From Nocardioides pantholopis (lineage in GTDB: Bacteria; Actinomycetota; Actinomycetes; Propionibacteriales; Nocardioidaceae), in the NCBI RefSeq assembly GCF_003710085.1, contig NZ_CP033324.1:3969501-4033500 (forward strand): 64,000 nt of DNA, in the 5' to 3' direction. Positions 7,687-15,464 of the stretch are shown piece after piece; within the stretch, counting starts at the first letter, position 1; every line of letters begins with the position of its first letter. The notes under the pieces are model-generated. The model was not told the DNA's origin, ran no database searches, and saw only the letters and a program-made list of their open reading frames with translations. The position numbers were made by a program, and so were the translations under genes.

Positions 7687-9474
7687 TCAGCCCTCGGGGC
7701 GCAGCTTCGCCAGCCGCTGGCGCAGCAGCTCCGCGCGGTGGGCGTTGCCGTGCAGGGCGATGTACCGGTCGCCGTAGACGGCGAGCAGCGCGTCGTCGAG
7801 GCGGCGCACGGCCCCGGGCGGGTAGCGGTAGTCCATCCGCTCGTTGAGGTCCCAGGCCAGGGCGGGCCGGATCGCCTCACCCAGCTCGTCGAGGGAGGTG
7901 ATGCCGAGCTCGAGCAGCAGTCCGGAGATCCACGCGTAGTGGTCGGTGCGCGACCAGCCCGCGTCGGCGTACTGCCCGGCGAGGAAGGCGGCCAGCTCGC
8001 GCGGGTCCAGGCGCGGGTCGTCGGGCTCGTCGACGGCCGGCTGCCGGCCCCCGGGGGCCTCGCGGATCCGGTCGCGGATCGTGGAGAACTCGCGGTCCGC
8101 CAGCTCCAGCAGGCCGGCGGCCAGCGTGAAGCGCCGGTCGAAGTCGCGGGCGTGCTCCTCGGGCATCGTGCCCTTGTAGCGGATGTCGTGCTCGAACTCC
8201 GCCCACGCGTGCTGCAGCACGGTGCGGATCTGGACCTGGGCGACCCGGTCCTGCAGCGCGGCGTACGCCGGCTCGCGCTGGCGCCCGGCGTCCAGCTCGA
8301 TCAGCAGGTGCCGGCTGGCGTAGCCCCACCGGCCCTCCTCGGCGGTCTCCTGACCCATGTCCCGGTCGTCCTTGACCACGACCTGGCTGGCGAGCAGGTC
8401 GGCCACGGCGTCGACGTCGCTGTGCACGTAGGTGATCACCCGCACGCCGATCTGGTCGGTGATGTCGCGCAGCGGGTGCGGGTAGAGCGGCTGGCCCTCC
8501 TGGGTCCGCGCCGCCTTCTCCGCGAAGCTCGCGATCGACTTGGTCCGTCCGTCGACGGTCAGATAGTTGATGCCGGCCTCGTCGAGCACGGCGCGCACCA
8601 GGTCGACCACCTGCTCCCCGGCCCGGGCCAGCGCGGGGTGCTGGACGGCGTACTCCCGCACGGCGGCCTGGATCCGCTCCTGCGTGGTCGCCGCGGCGCG
8701 GCGCTCCCGCGGCGTCGGGGCGTGGTCGGCCGGCAGCGTGGGCGTGACGATGTAGCCGCTGCGCCAGCCCTCCGGGCCCTCCTCGGCGTACGTCGTGACC
8801 GACTCGGGTGCGCGGGCGGCGAGCATCGCGACGTACGCGCACACGATCGCGTCCACCTGGTCCTCGACGACCCGCAGCTCGCTCTTGCGGCTCGCCCCCT
8901 CCACGGCCCGGCGCAGCCCGGCCCAGGCCGGGCCGGCGACGTGCATCGCGACCTCCGCGGCGGCCAGGCCCTCGAGCAGCCCCATCAGCACCAGCAGCTC
9001 GGCGCGCAGCCCGGCGACGTCGCGCCCGGCCTTGTTCTTGTACTTCAGGGTCCGGCCGAGCCGGAACAGCGCGACGGTCGCGGGGTGCGGGTAGACCTCG
9101 ATGGCGCGGCGCGACCGGCCGCTGCGCGGGTTGACGTCGAGGCCGAGCCGCTGGGTGAGCCGCTGGGCGCGGGTGCCGTCCCGGAACTCCGGCTTCCCGG
9201 TGTTCACCGGGTGCGCGCCGGCGTCGAAGCGCGCGAAGTCCCGGTTCAGCGCCGCCTCGGCCGGCCGGTTGCCGGTGGCGTTGGTGACCAGGATCGGCGC
9301 GTCGACGCCGACCAGGCACTCCCCCTCGACGTAGCGGGCCAGCCCGTCGGCGATCTCGTCGTCGGTGCGGGCCGCGCTGACGTGCACCAGCCGCCCCCCG
9401 TCGTCGAGGACCGCCAGCCCGCTGGGCCGGTTCTCACCCCACGCGAGGTCGAGGCCGACGTAGTGAAGGTGCAT
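7687..9474 (-). CDS. DUF429 domain fused to RelA/SpoT-type (p)ppGpp synthetase
   Basis: A 595-residue two-domain protein. Residues 1 to about 225 (MHLHYVGLDLAWGENRPSG) are a DUF429 domain, a predicted RNase-H-like nuclease fold. Residues from about 280 to 440 are an alarmone synthetase domain with the ATP/GTP-site motifs RTKSIASF, DITDQIGVRVI, QVQIRT and EFEHDIRYKG. The HD hydrolase, TGS and ACT domains of full RelA are missing, so it resembles a small alarmone synthetase joined to another module. A conserved-looking helical C-terminus of about 150 residues follows. An ATG six codons upstream (9492) is possible but touches a palindromic repeat, so 9474 is preferred. It is transcribed away from psuG. 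Confidence 0.82.
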   Translation of the reverse strand: MHLHYVGLDLAWGENRPSGLAVLDDGGRLVHVSAARTDDEIADGLARYVEGECLVGVDAPILVTNATGNRPAEAALNRDFARFDAGAHPVNTGKPEFRDGTRAQRLTQRLGLDVNPRSGRSRRAIEVYPHPATVALFRLGRTLKYKNKAGRDVAGLRAELLVLMGLLEGLAAAEVAMHVAGPAWAGLRRAVEGASRKSELRVVEDQVDAIVCAYVAMLAARAPESVTTYAEEGPEGWRSGYIVTPTLPADHAPTPRERRAAATTQERIQAAVREYAVQHPALARAGEQVVDLVRAVLDEAGINYLTVDGRTKSIASFAEKAARTQEGQPLYPHPLRDITDQIGVRVITYVHSDVDAVADLLASQVVVKDDRDMGQETAEEGRWGYASRHLLIELDAGRQREPAYAALQDRVAQVQIRTVLQHAWAEFEHDIRYKGTMPEEHARDFDRRFTLAAGLLELADREFSTIRDRIREAPGGRQPAVDEPDDPRLDPRELAAFLAGQYADAGWSRTDHYAWISGLLLELGITSLDELGEAIRPALAWDLNERMDYRYPPGAVRRLDDALLAVYGDRYIALHGNAHRAELLRQRLAKLRPEG

Positions 9475-9491
9475 GGGTGCAGCCTGCCGCA

Positions 9492-9587
9492 TGTCGCCCC
9501 CGGGGCATGTAACGCGACGTTCGCTGCTCTAGGCGCCCGCTGCAGCAGGCGCCTAGTGGTGCGAACGTCGCGTTACAAGGGGCGACA
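9492..9587. repeat. Multi-arm intergenic palindrome
   Basis: A nested inverted repeat fills the gap between psuG and the DUF429-synthetase gene. It has outer 9-bp arms at 9492-9500 and 9579-9587, perfect 17-bp arms at 9508-9524 and 9561-9577 (TGTAACGCGACGTTCGC and its complement), and inner 9-bp arms at 9529-9537 and 9548-9556 around a ten-base loop. It could terminate psuK-psuG transcription, but its size and nested order suggest a miniature mobile or dispersed repeat. Confidence 0.8.
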
Positions 9588-9592
9588 GGCCC

Positions 9593-10510
9593 TCAGCCGG
9601 CCAGCTCCCGCGCGACCGCGGCGCCGAGCCGGGCGTTGTGGCGCACCAGCGCGATGTTCGCGGTCAGGCTCTCCCCGCCGGTGATCTCCACGATCCGGCC
9701 CAGCAGGTACGGCGTGGCCTCCTTGCCGTGGATGCCCAGCTGGTCCATGTCGGCCAGGGCCTGGTCGATGATGCTGCCGATCTCCTCGACGGGGATCTCG
9801 TCCTCCGCCGGGATCGGGTTCGCGACGACCACGCCGCTGGTCAGGCCGAGGGTCCGCGCGGCGCGGGCGACGGCCGCGATCTCGGCGGCGCCGTCCACGC
9901 GCATCGGGGCGGCGTGCCCGCTGCTGCGGGAGAAGAACGAGGGGAACTCCGCGCTGCCCTCGACGAGCACCGGCACCCCGAGCGTCTCCAGGGTCTCCAG
10001 GGTCAGGCCGATGTCGAGGATGCTCTTCACGCCCGCGCTGATCACCGTGACCGGGGTCTGGCCCAGCTCGGTGAGGTCGGCGCTGATGTCGAAGGTCTGC
10101 TGAGCGCCGCGGTGCACCCCGCCGAGGCCACCGGTCACGAAGACCTCGATCCCGGCCAGCGCGGCCAGGCGCATCGTCGCCGCCACGGTGGTCGCGCCGT
10201 GCTCGGCGCGGGCCAGGACGTAGGGCAGGTCCCGCACGCTCACCTTGGTGACGTGCTCGTCGCGGGCGAGCAGCTCGAGCTGGTCGCGGTCCAGGCCGAT
10301 GCACGGCCGGCCGTGGAGGACGGCGATGGTGGCCGGCACGGCGCCGTGCTCGCGGATGATCTCCTCGACCTCGATCGCCATCGCCACGTTCGCGGGGTAC
10401 GGCATGCCGTGGCTGATGATCGTGCTCTCCAGCGCCACGACGGGCCGGCCGGCGGCGAGCGCCTCGGCGACCTCGTCGGCGAGGAGGAGGGAGGGGTGCG
10501 GGGTGGTCAT
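9593..10510 (-). CDS. psuG: Pseudouridine-5'-phosphate glycosidase
   Basis: A 305-residue enzyme that splits pseudouridine 5'-phosphate into uracil and ribose 5-phosphate in the cytoplasm. Family motifs are clear: ALESTIISHGMPYPAN near residue 28, GGLGGVHRGAQ and the active-site region FDISADLTEL around 145, and SAGVKSILDIG. The length is normal. Its ATG overlaps the psuK stop codon by four bases (ATGA at 10507-10510), so the pair is translationally coupled. Together they salvage pseudouridine released from RNA turnover. Confidence 0.95.
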   Translation of the reverse strand: MTTPHPSLLLADEVAEALAAGRPVVALESTIISHGMPYPANVAMAIEVEEIIREHGAVPATIAVLHGRPCIGLDRDQLELLARDEHVTKVSVRDLPYVLARAEHGATTVAATMRLAALAGIEVFVTGGLGGVHRGAQQTFDISADLTELGQTPVTVISAGVKSILDIGLTLETLETLGVPVLVEGSAEFPSFFSRSSGHAAPMRVDGAAEIAAVARAARTLGLTSGVVVANPIPAEDEIPVEEIGSIIDQALADMDQLGIHGKEATPYLLGRIVEITGGESLTANIALVRHNARLGAAVARELAG

Positions 10511-11604
10511 CGGGCGGTTCTCCTGACGAGTCGATCGGTGAGGTCGGGTCGGACCGTGTGCGGGCTGGCGACGGTGAGCGCGGCGGCGGCGTGGCCGAAG
10601 GCGGCCGCCGCAGCGGCCTCCTCGCCGGCGAGCAGTGCATGGGCGAAGGCCCCGAGCATGGCGTCGCCGGCACCGGTGACGTCGACGACCTCGGTGGGCA
10701 CCGTGGCCAGCTCGGTGCGGCCCTGCGCCGAGCTGAGCACGGAGCCGCGCTCGCCCAGGCGGACCCACACGTGCTGGACGCCGCGCCCGTGCAGCACGGC
10801 CACGGCGTCGTCGATCTCGCGGTCGGTGCCGACCGGCCGCCCGGTGAGCGCACCCAGCTCGTCGCGGTTGGGGGTCACGGCCAGCAGCGGCCGGTCCTCG
10901 CCGAGCAGGTGGGCGAGCGCCGCCGCCTTCGGCACGCTGACCGGCTCCAGGATCGTGGGGACGCCGGCCTCGGCGGCCAGGTCCAGGGCGTAGGCCAGCG
11001 TGGTGGGTGCGAGGTTGCCGTCGAGGACCAGCAGGCCGGCGACCGCGACCAGGTCACGGGCGCCGTCGAGGTCCGCGGGGGCGAGCTCATCGGTCGCTGC
11101 CATGTCCGCGACGGCCACGACCAGCTCCCCGTCGGCGTCCAGCACCGCGGTGTAGGTGCCGGTGGCGCGCGCGCTGCGGCGTACGTGCTGCACGTGGACG
11201 CCGGCGTCGGAGGTCGCGGCCAGCAGCTGGTCGCCCAGCGGGTCGGCGCCGACCGCGGCGACCAGGTGGGTGCGGGTGCCCAGCCGGGCCAGGTTCTCCG
11301 CGACGTTGCGGCCCACTCCCCCGGCCGACATCGACGCGGTGCCGGGGTTGCTGGTGGCGGTCACGGCGGCGCGGGTGCTGCGCGCCTTGACGTCCATGTT
11401 CGCGCCGCCGACCACGACGACGTGGCGCTGGTCGGCGAGCACGTAGCCGCGGCCGAGGATGACGCCCTTCTTGCCGAGGTTCGACAGGTGCACGTTCACG
11501 GCGGCCCGGGTGGTGCCGAGCGCCGCGGCGATCGCCTCCGACCCCAGCAGCGGGTCCCGGCGCAGCAGGGCGACGATCTGCTGCTCGCGGTCGGTGAGGC
11601 TCAT
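10507..11604 (-). CDS. psuK: Pseudouridine kinase (PfkB family) with N-terminal winged helix
   Basis: A 365-residue protein. Residues 1-55 (LTDREQQIVALLRRDPLLGS, TRAAVNVHLSNLGKKG) form a winged helix-turn-helix. The rest is a PfkB/ribokinase-type kinase with the GGxxxN motif (SAGGVGRNVAENLARLG) and the catalytic DVTGAGDAMLGAFAHALL segment. It phosphorylates pseudouridine for PsuG, and the DNA-binding part suggests self-regulation of the operon. Minus-strand TAGGCT at 11612-11617 lies seven bases before the ATG, a leaderless arrangement. Confidence 0.92.
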   Translation of the reverse strand: MSLTDREQQIVALLRRDPLLGSEAIAAALGTTRAAVNVHLSNLGKKGVILGRGYVLADQRHVVVVGGANMDVKARSTRAAVTATSNPGTASMSAGGVGRNVAENLARLGTRTHLVAAVGADPLGDQLLAATSDAGVHVQHVRRSARATGTYTAVLDADGELVVAVADMAATDELAPADLDGARDLVAVAGLLVLDGNLAPTTLAYALDLAAEAGVPTILEPVSVPKAAALAHLLGEDRPLLAVTPNRDELGALTGRPVGTDREIDDAVAVLHGRGVQHVWVRLGERGSVLSSAQGRTELATVPTEVVDVTGAGDAMLGAFAHALLAGEEAAAAAAFGHAAAALTVASPHTVRPDLTDRLVRRTAR

Positions 11605-11637
11605 GCTGAGCAGCCTAAGGCATCTTCATTCGAATAA

Positions 11638-11664
11638 GGGTGACATCTGCAAAAGTGGTCACCC
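11638..11664. promoter_or_regulatory. Inverted repeat, candidate operator
   Basis: Seven-base arms GGGTGAC (11638-11644) and GTCACCC (11658-11664) are separated by 13 bases in the divergent gap between psuK and the desaturase gene. The position beside the psuK start fits an operator, perhaps for the winged-helix part of PsuK. This is inference from position and symmetry only. Confidence 0.4.
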
Positions 11665-11749
11665 GGGTGCGTCGTACGGTGGAATGTGGTGGCGCCCACA
11701 GGGGCACTGCTGGGAGCATCCGCCCTCGACCCACCACGGGAGAACCTTC

Positions 11750-12925
11750 GTGACGATCCTCCAGGACCAGACCCGCACCGGACCGGCCGCCCACCTGACC
11801 AGCGAGGACGTCGACCGGCTGGGCGCGGAGCTCGACCGGATCCGGCAGGACGTGATCGAGTCCCGCGGCGCGCGCGACGCGGCGTACATCCGACGGGTGA
11901 TCGCCGTGCAGCGCCGCCTCGAGCTCGGTGGCCGGCTGGTGCTGGTGCTGGGCAGCCGGCGCAAGCCGACCTGGGTGCTGGGCACCTCGATGCTCGCCCT
12001 GGCCAAGATCCTGGACAACATGGAGATCGGCCACAACGTCCTGCACGGCCAGTGGGACTGGATGCGCGACCCCAAGATCCACTCGACCACCTGGGAGTGG
12101 GACCACGCCACGCCCCCGGCGCAGTGGCAGCGCGCGCACAACCAGCAGCACCACACCTACACGAACATCCTCGGCATGGACAACGACCTCGGCTACGGCA
12201 TCATGCGCGTGGACGAGGGCCAGCCCTGGCAGCCCCGCTACCTCGTGCAGCCGCTGTGGAACTTCTTCAACGCCTGCATCTTCGAGTACGGCATCGCGCT
12301 CTACGACCTCGACTTCGGCGACAACCTGCGCGCCCGGATGACCTTCTCCGACAAGAAGAAGGCCGAGATGCGCACCACCGCCAAGCGCGCCGCGCGGCAG
12401 GCGGCCAAGGACTTCGTGATCCTGCCGCTGCTCTCGGGCCGCGGCTGGCGGGCGACACTGGCCGCCACGGCCACCGCGAACCTGACCCGCAACCTGTGGT
12501 CGCACTCGGTGATCATGTGCGGGCACTTCCCCGAGGGCGTCGAGGCCTTCGAGCAGGAGACCCTCGACCCCGACGAGTCCCGCGGGGAGTGGTACCTGCG
12601 CCAGATGCTCGGCTCGGCCAACGTCTCGGGCCCGCCGGTGATGCACCTGCTGACCGGCAACCTGTCCCACCAGATCGAGCACCACCTCTTCCCCGACCTG
12701 CCGTCCAACCGGTACGCCGAGGTCGCGGTCCACGTGCGCGAGCTCTTCGAGCGCTACGGCCTGACCTACAACGCCCGCCCGCTGCCCCAGCAGGTGGCCA
12801 GCGCCTGGCACAAGGTCGTCCGGCTCTCGCTGCCCAACGACTGGCTGAAGGAGACCAACCGCCGGACCTGGCGCGGCCAGGTCCGCAAGCTGCTGCGCGC
12901 CGAGCCCGCAGCCACCCCCGCCTGA
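11750..12925 (+). CDS. Membrane fatty acid desaturase
   Basis: A 391-residue di-iron membrane desaturase. All three histidine boxes are present: GHNVLHGQWDW (HxxxH) near residue 95, HNQQHHTYTN (HxxHH) near 128, and HQIEHHLFPDLP (HxxHH) near 307. These enzymes introduce a double bond into lipid- or CoA-linked acyl chains using oxygen and a reductase, and act at the cytoplasmic membrane. GTG at 11750 is chosen because GGGAGA stands just upstream; the frame runs further back into psuK antisense sequence. It ends 56 bases before a small membrane protein gene. Confidence 0.9.
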   Translation: MTILQDQTRTGPAAHLTSEDVDRLGAELDRIRQDVIESRGARDAAYIRRVIAVQRRLELGGRLVLVLGSRRKPTWVLGTSMLALAKILDNMEIGHNVLHGQWDWMRDPKIHSTTWEWDHATPPAQWQRAHNQQHHTYTNILGMDNDLGYGIMRVDEGQPWQPRYLVQPLWNFFNACIFEYGIALYDLDFGDNLRARMTFSDKKKAEMRTTAKRAARQAAKDFVILPLLSGRGWRATLAATATANLTRNLWSHSVIMCGHFPEGVEAFEQETLDPDESRGEWYLRQMLGSANVSGPPVMHLLTGNLSHQIEHHLFPDLPSNRYAEVAVHVRELFERYGLTYNARPLPQQVASAWHKVVRLSLPNDWLKETNRRTWRGQVRKLLRAEPAATPA

Positions 12926-12981
12926 CCGGGCCCCGCCGCCCCGCCGCTCCGAGCCCTGGAGGGTCCGGCTAGCGTGACGAC

Positions 12982-13653
12982 GTGAGTGCGCTCGACGAGG
13001 TCGTGGAGACCAGGCATCCGGTCCCCGGCATCATCCGCACCGCGAACGTCGCCGCCAAGACCCTGCTGGTCCTGATGCTGACGGTCGCCTTCGTCAGTCC
13101 CGAGCACCTGAACCTCGAGGACAAGGCCGCCACGGCCCGTGCCATCGGCTACCCGATCTTCGCGTTCACGGTCCCGGCGGTGTGGTGGTTCGCCTGGCGC
13201 GACCGCGCGTCGTTCCCGTGGCTCGCGGACCTGTTGGTGACGATCACCTGCTTCACCGACATCCTCGGCAACGGGATGGACCTCTACGACAAGATCGTCT
13301 GGTTCGACGACTGGATCCACTTCATGAACATCGGCCTGCTCGCCGGGGCCGTGCTGCTGCTGACCCTGCACCGCTCCGCCGGGTTCGGCGCCGCGCTGGA
13401 GCGGGCGCTCGCCTTCGGGATGACCGGCGCGGTGGCCTGGGAGCTGGCCGAGTACGTCGCGTTCGTCAGCCAGCACTCGGAGCGGTTCGAGGCCTACGCC
13501 GACACCCTGGGCGACCTCGCACTGGGCGGGCTGGGGGCGGTGCTCGCCGCGGTCGTCGTGCACGCGTCCTGGCGCAGCGGCCGGCTGCGCACCGTGGCGC
13601 CCCAGCTCGAGCACAGGCCCCCGGCGCCGCGCACCGTCGACGCCTCAGGCTGA
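12982..13653 (+). CDS. DUF2238-like integral membrane protein
   Basis: A 223-residue membrane protein with about five hydrophobic segments, including TLLVLMLTVAFV, YPIFAFTVPAVWWFAW, GLLAGAVLLLTL and LGGLGAVLAAVVVHA. The conserved-looking middle segment CFTDILGNGMDLYDKIVWFDDWIHF and the later GAVAWELAEYVAF resemble the YjdF/DUF2238 family of unknown function. The GTG is six bases from TAGCGT (12970-12975), so the mRNA is probably leaderless. Confidence 0.65.
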   Translation: MSALDEVVETRHPVPGIIRTANVAAKTLLVLMLTVAFVSPEHLNLEDKAATARAIGYPIFAFTVPAVWWFAWRDRASFPWLADLLVTITCFTDILGNGMDLYDKIVWFDDWIHFMNIGLLAGAVLLLTLHRSAGFGAALERALAFGMTGAVAWELAEYVAFVSQHSERFEAYADTLGDLALGGLGAVLAAVVVHASWRSGRLRTVAPQLEHRPPAPRTVDASG

Positions 13654-13662
13654 GGCCCCGGC

Positions 13663-13668
13663 TAGGCT
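13663..13668 (+). promoter_or_regulatory. -10 element for the riboswitch-gdx transcript
   Basis: TAGGCT, ending about 25 bases before the riboswitch core, would start transcription near 13675 and place the whole aptamer in the 5' leader. Confidence 0.45.
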
Positions 13669-13693
13669 GGCCGCGGGAGCCGCGACCGGCCCC

Positions 13694-13732
13694 CCGGACG
13701 AGGGAGCCGTACCCGGCAGGCGACAAGACGGC
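13694..13732 (+). ncRNA. Guanidine-III riboswitch (ykkC-III class)
   Basis: The 39-base segment keeps the conserved blocks of this riboswitch class: CCGGACGAGG, GCCGTACCCGG and ACAAGACGGC. Helix P1 pairs CCGG at 13694-13697 with CCGG near 13713-13716, and the pseudoknot pairs GCCGT (13706-13710) with ACGGC (13728-13732). It ends five bases before the GGAGG ribosome binding site of the exporter gene, so guanidinium binding probably controls translation. The class is known to precede guanidinium exporters and guanidine-metabolism genes. Confidence 0.93.
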
Positions 13733-13747
13733 CACGTGGAGGCAAGC

Positions 13748-14062
13748 GTGTCCTGGCTCATCCTGGTGCTCTCCGGTGCCCTCGAGGCCGTGTGGGCGAT
13801 CGCGCTCGACCGGTCCGCCGGCTTCACCCGGCTGACGCCGTCCCTGGTGTTCCTGGTCGCGGTGGCTGCCAGCATGGCCGGCCTGGCGTTCGCGCTGCGC
13901 ACCCTGCCGGTCGGGACGGCGTACGCCGTGTGGGTCGGCATCGGCGCCGCGCTGACAGTCGCCTACGGCATGGCCACCGGCACCGAGCCGGTCAGCCTGG
14001 TGAAGGTGCTGCTGCTCGTCGGCCTGGTCGGCTGCGTCGTGGGCCTCAAGCTGGCCCACTGA
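13748..14062 (+). CDS. gdx: Guanidinium exporter Gdx (SMR family)
   Basis: A 104-residue small multidrug resistance protein with four transmembrane helices. It carries the Gdx signature: SGALEAVWAIALDRSAGFTR with the ion-binding glutamate near residue 13, LPVGTAYAVWVGIGA, and the terminal GLKL. Gdx proteins work as antiparallel dimers exchanging guanidinium for two protons. GTG at 13748 is preferred over GTG at 13736 because GGAGG (13738-13742) is five bases ahead of it. The upstream guanidine-III riboswitch supports guanidinium as the substrate rather than broad drugs. Confidence 0.94.
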   Translation: MSWLILVLSGALEAVWAIALDRSAGFTRLTPSLVFLVAVAASMAGLAFALRTLPVGTAYAVWVGIGAALTVAYGMATGTEPVSLVKVLLLVGLVGCVVGLKLAH

Positions 14063-14068
14063 GCCGGC

Positions 14069-15325
14069 TCAGGCCTCGTCCAGCCAGGTGTGGGCGGCGG
14101 AGACCAGCGCATTCACGCCGATGCCCAGCGTCGGGTCGATGACCGGCGCGTACTGCGGTGAGTGGTTCGAGGGCAGGCCCGCGATCACCCGCCCCAGGTC
14201 CGCGCCGCCGACCCCGGCGAACAGCTGCGGGTCGGCGCCGCCCAGGATCCAGTAGACGCATCGGGCGCCCGCCTCGGTCGCGAGCAGGCCGACGTCCTCG
14301 CTGCCGGTCCCCGACCCCGGGTCCATCACGGTGATCTGGGGCAGGTCCCGGGCGAACCCCTCGCTCGTCGTCGCGCAGGCGTCCGGGTCGTTGACCACGG
14401 CGGGGTAGGTCTCGCCGGGCTCGATCTCCGGCGGCCGGGGCGCCCCGGAGGCCTCGGCCTCCGCCCCCACGATCCGGTGGATGGCGCGCAGCACCCGCTC
14501 GCGAACCCTCGGGTCGACGGTCCGGACGTTCAGCTGGAGCTGGGCCTGGTCGGGGATCACGTTGCCGGCACTGCCCGCGTGCATCGAGCCGACGGTCAGC
14601 ACCGCGGTCTCCGTGCCGCCGACCTCGCGGGCGACGATGCCCTGGAGCCGGACCACGGTGGCGGCGGCCATCAGCACCGGGTCCACGGAGACCTCCGGGC
14701 GCGAGCCGTGCGCGCCGCGACCGTGCAGGGTGACGGTGAGCTGGTCCGAGGCGGCGAACGCGGGCGGGGTCCCGGGGCGGACGCCGAGGACGCCCGCGGG
14801 CAGCGGCGCGACGTGCTGGCCCAGGACGATGTCGGGCCGGGGAACCCGGTCGTAGAGCCCGTCGTCGACCAGCGCACGCGACCCCGCACCGATCTCCTCG
14901 GCCGGCTGGAAGACCGTGATCAGGGTGCCGGACCACGACTGCTCGCCGGCCAGCCGGGTGGCCGCGGCCAGCAGGCAGGTCGTGTGCATGTCGTGCCCAC
15001 AGGCGTGCATCACAGGCACGGTGGTGCCGTCCGGACCGACGCCGGTGGCGGAGCTGGCGTACGGCAGCCCGGTCTCCTCGTGCACCGGCAGCGCGTCCAT
15101 GTCGGCGCGCAGCAGCACGGTGGGCCCGCTGCCGCGCCGCAGGACGCCGACGACACCGGTGCGACCGATGCCGGTGATGACCTCGTAGCCCGCCCTGCCC
15201 AGTCCGTCGGCCGCGACCCGAGCTGTGCGCTCCTCCTGGAAGGCCAGCTCCGGGTGGGCGTGGAGGTCGCGGTAGAGCGCGGGCCAGTCGCCGTCCGGCG
15301 TCGTGGCGTCCTGGGGCCCGGTCAC
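14069..15325 (-). CDS. M20 family amidohydrolase
   Basis: A 418-residue metal-dependent amidohydrolase of the hippurate hydrolase/IAA-amino-acid hydrolase branch. Visible motifs are LYRDLHAHPELAFQE, VLLRADMDALPV, HACGHDMHTTCLL (metal ligands), FQPAEEIGAGSRALV and GSEDVGLLA, with the final NHSPQYAP segment. It probably removes an acyl or aminoacyl group from an amide; the substrate is unknown. It starts with GTG at 15325, converges on gdx with only six bases between the stops, and shows no sign of being part of guanidine metabolism. Confidence 0.88.
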   Translation of the reverse strand: MTGPQDATTPDGDWPALYRDLHAHPELAFQEERTARVAADGLGRAGYEVITGIGRTGVVGVLRRGSGPTVLLRADMDALPVHEETGLPYASSATGVGPDGTTVPVMHACGHDMHTTCLLAAATRLAGEQSWSGTLITVFQPAEEIGAGSRALVDDGLYDRVPRPDIVLGQHVAPLPAGVLGVRPGTPPAFAASDQLTVTLHGRGAHGSRPEVSVDPVLMAAATVVRLQGIVAREVGGTETAVLTVGSMHAGSAGNVIPDQAQLQLNVRTVDPRVRERVLRAIHRIVGAEAEASGAPRPPEIEPGETYPAVVNDPDACATTSEGFARDLPQITVMDPGSGTGSEDVGLLATEAGARCVYWILGGADPQLFAGVGGADLGRVIAGLPSNHSPQYAPVIDPTLGIGVNALVSAAHTWLDEA

Positions 15326-15423
15326 CGCCGGGCCACCGGGTGAGGAATGGTCGCGAGCTGCGCCTGCATGGGGTCTCCTGGGGTCGGCCCCTCGATCCTC
15401 ACACCGGCCCGGCCCAGCGGCCT

Positions 15424-15462
15424 CCGCCGAACCGGGCGGTACCCCGCCGCCCGGTTCGGCGG
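15424..15462 (-). terminator. Strong hairpin after the LuxR-type gene
   Basis: A perfect 16-bp stem (15424-15439 with 15447-15462) and seven-base loop starts two bases beyond the stop codon of the minus-strand regulator gene. It has no clear U-tract, as is common for actinobacterial terminators. Confidence 0.75.
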
Positions 15463-15464
15463 TC

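Noticed and set aside
14069-15325. M20 amidohydrolase as part of guanidine metabolism
   Set aside because: It is convergent with gdx, has no riboswitch, and its motifs are those of the general aminoacyl amidohydrolases.
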